Below the pieces are notes generated by a model. It ran no database searches and was not told the origin of the DNA. It saw only the letters and a list, made by a program, of their open reading frames with translations. From positions 1-64,000 of IMG/VR virus record IMGVR_UViG_3300020221_000005: 64,000 nucleotides of DNA; one strand, 5' to 3'. Shown one piece after another: positions 30,276-36,106 of the stretch (the stretch's first letter is position 1; every line of letters starts with the position of its first letter). The stretch is from a virus. The position numbers and the translations under genes were made by a program.

Positions 30276-30302
30276 GAAAATCTTTAATTCGACATCAAGG
30301 GC

Positions 30303-30330
30303 TTGACATTTTATAAAAAGTAGATAAACT
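30303..30330 (+). promoter_or_regulatory. Promoter of 30340 gene
   Basis: TTGACA 30303-30308, 16-nt spacer TTTTATAAAAAGTAGA, TAAACT 30325-30330, 9 nt (GTTTGCACA) to ATG. Identical copies precede 34111 and (one base different) 33529. Confidence 0.88.
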
Positions 30331-30339
30331 GTTTGCACA

Positions 30340-30450
30340 ATGAATAACGCAACCGACCCCAACAACTCTAAGCTCGACCCGCAAGATGAGGATGACTTCG
30401 CGCTGATGGTGATGGTTTTACTGATAGTGGTGGTGGTGATGTTCTGGTGA
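30340..30450 (+). CDS. Very small membrane protein
   Basis: 36 residues: polar acidic head MNNATDPNNSKLDPQDEDDF and a C-terminal hydrophobic span ALMVMVLLIVVVVMFW. Strong promoter support. Tail-anchored topology is likely. Confidence 0.6.
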   Translation: MNNATDPNNSKLDPQDEDDFALMVMVLLIVVVVMFW

Positions 30451-30513
30451 CGGGTCGGGCGTGGATGACTTCGCGGAATTTCGTCATCGTGTGTATGGTG
30501 AGCCGTTGCCGGC

Positions 30514-30541
30514 TTGACATTTTATAAAAAGTAGATAAACT
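30514..30541 (+). promoter_or_regulatory. Promoter of small RNA E6
   Basis: TTGACA 30514-30519, 16-nt spacer TTTTATAAAAAGTAGA, TAAACT 30536-30541, but no start codon follows. Confidence 0.85.
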
Positions 30542-30547
30542 AGTCAC

Positions 30548-30630
30548 AGTTGAGATGCGACCGACCGAAAGGCGTCAAGAGTAGGGGACCAGGGGGTGCG
30601 CAAATTACTTTACTGAAAATAAAGTAAAAT
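30548..30630 (+). ncRNA. Small structured RNA, family member E6
   Basis: The only plus-strand member. The 5' half matches E3/E5 (GATGCGACCGACCGAAAGGC and onward), while the 3' half (GGGTGCGCAAATTACTTTAC, hairpin TTACTTTA/TAAAGTAA) matches E4, so it looks like a recombinant. It is followed directly by the promoter of 30673. Confidence 0.7.
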
Positions 30631-30635
30631 AAGTC

Positions 30636-30663
30636 TTGTGTTTTTTTAAATATAAAATATACT
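30636..30663 (+). promoter_or_regulatory. Promoter of 30673 gene
   Basis: TTGTGT 30636-30641, 16-nt spacer, TATACT 30658-30663, 9 nt (GTTTGCACA) to ATG. Confidence 0.8.
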
Positions 30664-30672
30664 GTTTGCACA

Positions 30673-30996
30673 ATGAAAGTTACTCAAGCCTCCATCAAGA
30701 ACTTCCTCAAGAACAAGTTGGCCACTGATAAGTCGTGGGCCACACGAGCTCTCGTTCGAATCCACCAACGTCAAACTCTCGCCGAACAGTCGTGCCAACA
30801 CACTATCGAGGCCAACGGCGTCGGTTTCAGTGGTTGTGACGCTGAGATTTTGTCTTCTTTTGCTGATCAATTTAATAAAAGAGGTTCGCTTTCTGAGAAA
30901 CAGATGAAGTTAGTGTTCAGAAAGATGCCTCGTTACTGGCAGCAAATCAAGTCGTTGATCGATCCGGCCGTCTTGGAGAAGATGGTAACGGCTTGA
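30673..30996 (+). CDS. Conserved phage/bacterial hypothetical protein
   Basis: 107 residues. KLATDKSWATRALVRIHQRQ, EANGVGFSGCDAEILSSFA and KQMKLVFRKMPRYWQQI belong to a conserved family of small proteins seen in phages and Proteobacteria (pattern GVGFSGxDAEILSSFAEQ). Function unknown. The stop TGA is inside the next TTGACT. Confidence 0.72.
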   Translation: MKVTQASIKNFLKNKLATDKSWATRALVRIHQRQTLAEQSCQHTIEANGVGFSGCDAEILSSFADQFNKRGSLSEKQMKLVFRKMPRYWQQIKSLIDPAVLEKMVTA

Positions 30997-31020
30997 CTTT
31001 TTTTAAAATTCATATATACT
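30993..31020 (+). promoter_or_regulatory. Promoter of 31030 gene, overlapping a stop codon
   Basis: TTGACT 30993-30998, 16-nt spacer, TATACT 31015-31020, 9 nt (ATTCTAACA) to ATG. Confidence 0.88.
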
Positions 31021-31029
31021 ATTCTAACA

Positions 31030-31335
31030 ATGAAACTATTCACTAAAGAAATCAACGAAAAACTCGTTAAGTGTGGATATGAAAATCGTCGTCCCATCTT
31101 CAAACTGTTCACTCCCTGGTCCAATTGTACGTGGTTGGTGACGGGTGAAGAAGACGGAAATTTAATTGGATATTGCGATCTTGGAATGGGTTGTGTGGAA
31201 TTTGGTGCATTTTCAAATAGAGAAGAAATAGAGTCTATTCGTGGTCCGTTCGGACTCACCATTGAACGTGATCTTCATTGGCAAGACGATGACAAGACCG
31301 ATTACGAAACACGAGAAAGTCTCATGGGAGTTTGA
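31030..31335 (+). CDS. DUF2958-like protein
   Basis: 101 residues. RPIFKLFTPWSNCTWLVTGE, GYCDLGMGCVEFGAFS and GLTIERDLHW follow the DUF2958 pattern (KLFxPxxxxTWL, LGxGxxExG, IERDL). The family is common on plasmids and phages; function unknown. Confidence 0.75.
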   Translation: MKLFTKEINEKLVKCGYENRRPIFKLFTPWSNCTWLVTGEEDGNLIGYCDLGMGCVEFGAFSNREEIESIRGPFGLTIERDLHWQDDDKTDYETRESLMGV

Positions 31336-31338
31336 GGC

Positions 31339-31366
31339 TTGACTTTTTTTAAAATTTATCTATACT
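31339..31366 (+). promoter_or_regulatory. Promoter of 31376 gene
   Basis: TTGACT 31339-31344, 16-nt spacer, TATACT 31361-31366, 9 nt (ATTCTAACA) to ATG; near-copy of the 30993 promoter. Confidence 0.88.
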
Positions 31367-31375
31367 ATTCTAACA

Positions 31376-31540
31376 ATGAAACACATTCCTAAAGTTCGTA
31401 ATTGGAAGGTTCGTGAGCTTGAGACTAACAAGATAGTCATCATTTCCACCATCAACAAACGTCTGGCTCGTTGGGTTGCAACAACAGTCTTCAGTTTCTA
31501 CGGAACTAAGGTGGTATCTCTTTGTAAATCGAACGTTTAA
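31376..31540 (+). CDS. Small basic protein
   Basis: 54 residues, MKHIPKVRNWKVRELETNKI and onward, Lys/Arg rich with a C-terminal hydrophobic segment. Supported by the promoter. Not recognised. Confidence 0.6.
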   Translation: MKHIPKVRNWKVRELETNKIVIISTINKRLARWVATTVFSFYGTKVVSLCKSNV

Positions 31541-31565
31541 CCAAAAACAAATAAGAAATTGGGGC

Positions 31566-31593
31566 TTGACTTATTTCAAAATCCTGATATTCT
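31566..31593 (+). promoter_or_regulatory. Promoter of 31603 gene
   Basis: TTGACT 31566-31571, 16-nt spacer, TATTCT 31588-31593, 9 nt (ATTTACACA) to ATG. Confidence 0.85.
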
Positions 31594-31602
31594 ATTTACA
31601 CA

Positions 31603-31917
31603 ATGAATATCTATCATGAATCAAGAAACGCCGTGTATCAAGACCACGGTGACGGTTCCCTCACTCAACTTCTCAAACGAAAGTGTTCAATCGTTTCCAC
31701 CATCGGATTCTTTCGGAATGACTCTGAAGGTCAGAAACTTGCGAAGGAACTGACTAAGTTTGTCAAAGAACAGTTTGGTTGGAGCGTGTATCGTCTCTAC
31801 CGTTGTCCCACGGATGGTCGAACGTATGACGCTACCACCAAGAAAAGTCAACGGAGTTCTCGTCGCGGTTCAATCAAGAAACAGGACGCAAAGGTGTTGG
31901 TTCTTCTGAAAAATTAA
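31603..31917 (+). CDS. Basic protein, IYHES family copy 2
   Basis: 104 residues, paralogue of 26297-26617 (IYHES, DHGDGSLT, YRLYRCPTDGRTYD, SRRGSIKKQ). The following gene starts 10 nt after the stop and lacks its own promoter. Confidence 0.65.
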   Translation: MNIYHESRNAVYQDHGDGSLTQLLKRKCSIVSTIGFFRNDSEGQKLAKELTKFVKEQFGWSVYRLYRCPTDGRTYDATTKKSQRSSRRGSIKKQDAKVLVLLKN

Positions 31918-31927
31918 AGTTATACTT

Positions 31928-32275
31928 ATGGGTTATACACATTACTGGAGAAACAAAGTTTCGTTCACCGACGCTGAATGGAATACGATGGTGGAACGGT
32001 TCAACAAAGAAGTTCTCCCCTTCTACGACATCGCCGGACCTGATTCTCACGGTGTTCCGATTGTTGACCGTAACAAAATCTTTTTCAACGGCACCGAGAA
32101 AGATGGTGCGTGTGAATCGTTAGTGTTCCACAAAAAGGCTATAGACTTCGAGTTTTGCAAGACTCGTCGACTTCCCTACGACGCTGCGGTAGTCAAGACG
32201 TTGAAAATTGCTCGTGAAGTTCACCCTCAAATTCAACTTTCCTCTGACGGTGGAACGGAAGTGTTTGAAAATTAA
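31928..32275 (+). CDS. Conserved phage protein starting MGYTHYW
   Basis: 115 residues. MGYTHYWRNKVSFTDAEWNT, FFNGTEKDGACESLVF and FCKTRRLPYDAAVVKTL are typical of a widespread phage and bacterial hypothetical family (MGYTHYW, FxKTxRxPYDxxV). Function unknown. Confidence 0.78.
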   Translation: MGYTHYWRNKVSFTDAEWNTMVERFNKEVLPFYDIAGPDSHGVPIVDRNKIFFNGTEKDGACESLVFHKKAIDFEFCKTRRLPYDAAVVKTLKIAREVHPQIQLSSDGGTEVFEN

Positions 32276-32317
32276 AGAAAATCAAATCCCCTCTTTTGAA
32301 ATTAATAAAATTGAGGT

Positions 32318-32345
32318 TTGACTTATTTTAGAATCTTGATATTCT
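32318..32345 (+). promoter_or_regulatory. Promoter of 32359 gene
   Basis: TTGACT 32318-32323, 16-nt spacer, TATTCT 32340-32345, 13 nt to ATG. Confidence 0.78.
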
Positions 32346-32358
32346 ATCTCTACAATTT

Positions 32359-32961
32359 ATGATGAGACAACTCAAAATCGGAGATAAAGTAGAATGTTTT
32401 GGAATTAGCTCACCAAAATGGTGGGAGTTTTGCTATCTAAAACCCAAATGGTTATGGGAAGATTTTAGTTATTGGTGCAAGAAACAATACCAAAGAATAC
32501 GTTATGGCTTTCCGCTCGAAGAAAGTTGGGATTTTAGAAGTCATTGCGCCAAATGGGTTTTGCCAAGATTAAAAAAATTAAGAGAAGATACATTGAGTTA
32601 TCCAAGCCGTCTATCCAATTCAGATGAGACTTCAAGGTATTTTTCAAATCAAAGATATTTTTCCTTTTACAAAGATGTTAGCAAAGACGACTCTAAAACG
32701 CAAGAATTCGGCGCACTAAAATGGAATGAGATATTGGACAAAATCATTTGGTCGTTTGAACATATAAATGATGATGTTGACCCAATTTATCCTGAGAATT
32801 ATGATAGTCGTCACATTGTAGTTGACATTTCAGAAAAAGGAACTGCATTTAGACTAGCAGATGATAGAAAAATTGACTGGTCCCCAATTGAAGCCCATCA
32901 AAGACGACTTCAAGAAGGATTTGAATTATTTGGAAAACACTACGAAAATCTTTGGGAGTAA
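32359..32961 (+). CDS. Conserved phage hypothetical protein
   Basis: 200 residues, Trp-rich. RIRYGFPLEESWDFRSHCAK, WVLPRLKKLREDT and ALKWNEILDKIIWSFEHIND follow a family common in phages (RxxxGxxxxDxW, PRLKxFxE, WxxILDxMIxxF). Function unknown. A coiled-coil gene follows 1 nt after the stop. Confidence 0.72.
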   Translation: MMRQLKIGDKVECFGISSPKWWEFCYLKPKWLWEDFSYWCKKQYQRIRYGFPLEESWDFRSHCAKWVLPRLKKLREDTLSYPSRLSNSDETSRYFSNQRYFSFYKDVSKDDSKTQEFGALKWNEILDKIIWSFEHINDDVDPIYPENYDSRHIVVDISEKGTAFRLADDRKIDWSPIEAHQRRLQEGFELFGKHYENLWE

Positions 32962-32962
32962 T

Positions 32963-33136
32963 ATGACTGAAAATCTATCAAAAGAAAATAAAAAATATCT
33001 CGATAGCGTAAAATTTAAAATTCAAGAGTTGCAAAGCCAACAAGATGATCTTTACAAACTTGCAATAAAAACTCTTGAAATTGAAGATACCGACGAGGTT
33101 TTTGATTACGTTTTTAACTCAAGAAATGATCAGTGA
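32963..33136 (+). CDS. Small coiled-coil protein
   Basis: 57 residues, MTENLSKENKKYLDSVKFKI then QELQSQQDDLYKLAIKTLEI, predicted helical with heptad spacing. Start at 32963 chosen because the longer frame (32861) overlaps the previous gene by 100 bases. Confidence 0.55.
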   Translation: MTENLSKENKKYLDSVKFKIQELQSQQDDLYKLAIKTLEIEDTDEVFDYVFNSRNDQ

Positions 33137-33137
33137 T

Positions 33138-33155
33138 AACGTAAATCGTTACGTT
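33138..33155. terminator. Perfect short palindrome after 33136
   Basis: AACGTAA-ATCG-TTACGTT, 7-bp stem with a 4-nt loop, followed by a second weak hairpin. Lacks a T tract; could end the 32359 transcript or bind a regulator. Confidence 0.45.
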
Positions 33156-33196
33156 AAAGTGGTTTACAACTTTCGCAATAATAATAATAAAAGGAC

Positions 33197-33224
33197 TTGA
33201 CTCTTTAGAAAAACCCTCTATACT
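33197..33224 (+). promoter_or_regulatory. Promoter of 33234 gene
   Basis: TTGACT 33197-33202, 16-nt spacer, TATACT 33219-33224, 9 nt (GTTTCCACA) to ATG. Confidence 0.88.
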
Positions 33225-33233
33225 GTTTCCACA

Positions 33234-33479
33234 ATGAATATTGAAACTACTAATCAAACCGTTGACCAAACCATGAATACCACCGTTGACCAAACCGTTG
33301 ACCAAACCACGAATACCACCGTCGAAGTGCCTGTTATGACCTATGAGGAAAAGATGAACTTTCTCCAAGCAATTCGTGTCGAAATTGGTTTGGAGAAAAA
33401 TAATTCTTCTTCCGAAGAATTCGTCGACGAATCTCCAAAGGGTAAATACATCGACTTTTACAACATCGGAACCATCTAA
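33234..33479 (+). CDS. Small protein with TVDQT repeats
   Basis: 81 residues. Residues 5-30 repeat TNQTVDQTMNTTVDQTVDQT; the rest is acidic (EEKMNFLQAIRVEIGLEKNN). Low-complexity Thr/Gln head of unknown role. Confidence 0.6.
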   Translation: MNIETTNQTVDQTMNTTVDQTVDQTTNTTVEVPVMTYEEKMNFLQAIRVEIGLEKNNSSSEEFVDESPKGKYIDFYNIGTI

Positions 33480-33491
33480 CAAACAAGAGGC

Positions 33492-33519
33492 TTGACAGTT
33501 TATAAAAAGTAGATAAACT
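33492..33519 (+). promoter_or_regulatory. Promoter of 33529 gene
   Basis: TTGACA 33492-33497, 16-nt spacer GTTTATAAAAAGTAGA, TAAACT 33514-33519, 9 nt (GTTTGCACA) to ATG. Confidence 0.88.
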
Positions 33520-33528
33520 GTTTGCACA

Positions 33529-33699
33529 ATGAAAGATGAACGAACAAAATACGCCTCGTTGATTTACTTCTCCGAAGGTGTTGACCCGGAACGAATCAAA
33601 CGGTGGATCAAGGCCCTCGAAGAAAAGGGCGTGATTGACGACAGCCGCACCCTCGACTACAACCCCGACCACGGCGAGCCGGTTTGGTATATCCCCTGA
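33529..33699 (+). CDS. Small conserved phage protein
   Basis: 56 residues: KYASLIYFSEGVDPERIKRW, then ALEEKGVI and a C-terminal GEPVWYIP. This GVxxERIxxWIxxLExxGxI...PVWYIP pattern is known from small phage proteins. Looks like a mini helix-turn-helix with a beta tail. Function unknown. Confidence 0.7.
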   Translation: MKDERTKYASLIYFSEGVDPERIKRWIKALEEKGVIDDSRTLDYNPDHGEPVWYIP

Positions 33700-33705
33700 T
33701 ACATT

Positions 33706-34077
33706 ATGAAAGTCTATTCCCTACCCAAAGACCTCCCCGCACCAGAGCCTGATTACAAGAACTGGGACTCCAAGAAGGAGCAGGCCCGTGAACAGAACCA
33801 CACTGATAAACTCAAGGAACATCTGTTGAAACAAGGTTTCACCGGCAAAATGACCGGCAAAATCTATCGTGAAGGCGTCGGTGATGGATATGCGCTTTAC
33901 ATGGTGGCGGATGTTCCCAAGGAAGTCAAAACGTCCCAATCCTTCCTCGTCCACCTTCCTTACGGTGACGCCTATCAGTCTCGTAACGTCAGTTTCATTC
34001 CCAAGACGGAAATCTTTCGCCGGATTAAAACAAAGGAAAACTTTAAGAAAATCTTTAATTCGACACCAAGGGCTTGA
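33706..34077 (+). CDS. Conserved hypothetical protein with foreign tail
   Basis: 123 residues. GFTGKMTGKIYREGVGDGYA then YMVAD, LVHLPYGDAYQS and FIPKTEI follow a conserved bacterial and phage family. The last 18 residues (IKTKENFKKIFNSTPRA) are encoded by the 80-bp segment duplicated from 30261, read in another frame, so the tail is an insertion by-product. Stop TGA lies in the next TTGACA. Confidence 0.68.
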   Translation: MKVYSLPKDLPAPEPDYKNWDSKKEQAREQNHTDKLKEHLLKQGFTGKMTGKIYREGVGDGYALYMVADVPKEVKTSQSFLVHLPYGDAYQSRNVSFIPKTEIFRRIKTKENFKKIFNSTPRA

Positions 34078-34101
34078 CATTTTATAAAAAGTAGATAAAC
34101 T
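34074..34101 (+). promoter_or_regulatory. Promoter of 34111 gene, overlapping a stop codon
   Basis: TTGACA 34074-34079, 16-nt spacer TTTTATAAAAAGTAGA, TAAACT 34096-34101, 9 nt (GTTTGCACA) to ATG. Confidence 0.88.
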
Positions 34102-34110
34102 GTTTGCACA

Positions 34111-34347
34111 ATGAAATCCTATCTGACCATCGAAATGGGTAACGGTGCCACCTACCGCAACAACAAGTATACCGTCTACGAGCACTCTACCTACCCCCGC
34201 AGTAGTGTGCTGTCGGGTCAACGTCGTCGTGTTTGGCTTGATGACTTTGACACTCTGTCAGAGGCTCAAGCAGCCTATCCGAACGCGGAAGTGAGCGGTG
34301 ACACCTACCAAGAACCTTATTTGGAACATCTTTCCGACGATCAATAA
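34111..34347 (+). CDS. Conserved small phage/bacterial protein
   Basis: 78 residues. KYTVYEHSTYPRSSVLSGQR and FDTLSEAQAAYPNAEVS match a conserved family (YTVYExxTYPxSSVLxGQxxR, LxEAQxAYPxAEV). Function unknown. Confidence 0.7.
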   Translation: MKSYLTIEMGNGATYRNNKYTVYEHSTYPRSSVLSGQRRRVWLDDFDTLSEAQAAYPNAEVSGDTYQEPYLEHLSDDQ

Positions 34348-34356
34348 CGATAGGGC

Positions 34357-34384
34357 TTGACTTATTTTAATAAACTGTTATTCT
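34357..34384 (+). promoter_or_regulatory. Promoter of 34394 gene
   Basis: TTGACT 34357-34362, 16-nt spacer, TATTCT 34379-34384, 9 nt (ATTTTCACA) to ATG. Confidence 0.86.
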
Positions 34385-34393
34385 ATTTTCACA

Positions 34394-34606
34394 ATGAACA
34401 ACGAACTAATCACGAAAGCGCTCATCAAATTCCCCAAGGCTAAAAAGATCGCCGTTGAAAACTTCACCATGGGTTATGACAGCCTCTCCATGGAAGCTTC
34501 CATGAATTTAGAAATGGATGCCCATTGCTACAAGTGGAATACTCATACCGTTGGTGCAATTCGGTGGGTGTTGAATCGTAAACACACTTACTCAACCGTT
34601 CGTTAA
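34394..34606 (+). CDS. Conserved small phage protein
   Basis: 70 residues. KFPKAKKIAVENFTMGYDSL then MNLEMDAHCYKWNTHTVGAI; KxIAVENFT and NLxxDxxxYxWNxxTxxAI are conserved in phage hypotheticals. Function unknown. Confidence 0.65.
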   Translation: MNNELITKALIKFPKAKKIAVENFTMGYDSLSMEASMNLEMDAHCYKWNTHTVGAIRWVLNRKHTYSTVR

Positions 34607-34637
34607 AATTCCACAAACAAATTAAAAGAATAATTGG

Positions 34638-34665
34638 TTGACTTTCTATAAAATAAGTCCATACT
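34638..34665 (+). promoter_or_regulatory. Promoter of 34675 gene
   Basis: TTGACT 34638-34643, 16-nt spacer with TATAAAAT, CATACT 34660-34665, 9 nt (GTCTGAAAC) to ATG. Confidence 0.82.
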
Positions 34666-34674
34666 GTCTGAAAC

Positions 34675-35259
34675 ATGAAAACACTCGAAACACAGTTTGT
34701 CAGCGGCGAAGGTGGATTTTCTGCCAATCCTCTAACCTATACCCAAGTTCAACGTAATGGAAAATTCGCAGTCTATGAACGTTGCTGTGACGGTAAAGTA
34801 AAAGACTACGAAACCATCGTCATTCGTACCCTCAAAGCAGGTACCAAAATCTTCAAACAAACCCTCGCCGAAGACGAAGAACGATATCCCGGAACTTCTC
34901 AATGGGGACATTATGCCTGGTCGTTCGGAAACAAATCCGCCGCAATCAATAAACTCAATCAGTTGGTCAAATCAGAATCTACACCCGTCATTCCTAAAGA
35001 ACAATTCAAAGCCGTCGTTCTAACTCCCAAGAAATTCAAAGGCCGACCCAAAACAATTCGACCCACTCTATCCCTACCCACTCAACACGACGGATTTACC
35101 ATGAAACAATTGCTCAAGGTCAATCCACAATGGACCCAACCACTCGCCTATATGGAAATTAAAAAACTCGTATCCACTGGTCGCATCGTCATCGCCGATC
35201 GAGTAAAATCCAAGTCAGCTCGTGGCCGAGCTTCAGTGGTTTATAAAATAATTGATTAA
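34675..35259 (+). CDS. Putative DNA-binding protein
   Basis: 194 residues. N-terminal domain with QVQRNGKFAVYERCCDGKVK; middle FKGRPKTIRP resembles an AT-hook; the C-terminal FTMKQLLKVNPQWTQPLAYM, then IKKLVSTGRIVIADRVK, reads like a small winged helix. Last sizeable gene before the second non-coding block. Confidence 0.6.
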   Translation: MKTLETQFVSGEGGFSANPLTYTQVQRNGKFAVYERCCDGKVKDYETIVIRTLKAGTKIFKQTLAEDEERYPGTSQWGHYAWSFGNKSAAINKLNQLVKSESTPVIPKEQFKAVVLTPKKFKGRPKTIRPTLSLPTQHDGFTMKQLLKVNPQWTQPLAYMEIKKLVSTGRIVIADRVKSKSARGRASVVYKIID

Positions 35260-35280
35260 CTCTGTATCAATTTAAAAATT

Positions 35281-35361
35281 GTGAAAGAAATCTTAGCGAT
35301 CTTTATTATCGTAATAATCTTCGCGGTAATCCTAATCATATCTTTAGACTCAGTTGATTGA
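35281..35361 (+). CDS. Very small membrane peptide
   Basis: 26 residues, GTG start: MKEILAIFIIVIIFAVILII then SLDSVD. Single membrane span. Support is the open frame and composition only. Confidence 0.4.
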   Translation: MKEILAIFIIVIIFAVILIISLDSVD

Positions 35362-36106
35362 GATAATTATTATTACCCCCCACATTATAAAATATAAAAA
35401 CCCTCCCACAAACTCAAACACCTATGCCCTCCTACCATAACTAACCACCCTTGTTTATTATCCCCTCCACCGCTCTTTGCCCCCAAACATTGCTATTAAG
35501 ACCACCCCACCCAACAAATACCCACCGCGAGGAGCCTACCAAACATATATGCTCCCCCACCCCCTGGCCCCGAAGAATACCCCTAAAATGACGGTACCCC
35601 CCTACTTCTGAATAGGGGGTCCCCCAACCCCAACTTTGGGCCAGAGTCACCCGACACACACCGAGTATTTTTTATAAGACTTTTTTTTTATAAAAAGCGT
35701 ATTTTGTTATATAGTTTTTTGTTTATTTGTTAATTTTTTGAAAAAAACCGGGGGGAAAATTTTTTATAGGGGAGATTTTAAGTTAGATATTTGTTTTATT
35801 TTTGATTTTGTGATAAAATCTGGAGATATTTTATAATTTTACGAGATAAAATAAGCGGCAGTTGGTGGAGTAAATATTTTTTTGTGAGAGGTGGTGTAAA
35901 AGGTATATTTTTTATAGATTTGGGATATATTGTAGGTGTGTGGTGGTAGATTTTTGATTATTTTATATTTTTATAAGTTATTGGTTATTAATGAGTTACA
36001 GTTTGTGATATTATTATAATTGATGTTTTTGTTATATAGGATATAGTTATCCACGATTGAAATTGAATGTGTAATTTAGTTTCGATTAAATGAAAAGGAA
36101 AAAAAT
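35362..36106. other. Non-coding block with strand-composition switch
   Basis: No convincing gene. The plus strand is C-rich and G-poor to about 35640 and then G/T-rich to the next gene. At 35593-35630 CCCCCTA/TAGGGGG forms a hairpin containing GGTACC. The architecture parallels 954-2656. Possible origin or packaging region; inference. Confidence 0.6.
35590..35625. repeat. GGTACC hairpin with C/G runs
   Basis: GGTACCCCCCTA pairs through CCCCCTA/TAGGGGG over CTTCTGA. Shares the GGTACC and G/C-run make-up of hairpins at 1238 and 1349. Confidence 0.7.

Noticed and set aside
35441-35659. 72-codon minus-strand ORF rich in Gly and Trp
   Set aside because: Produced by the C-rich non-coding block; composition is not protein-like and no promoter precedes it.
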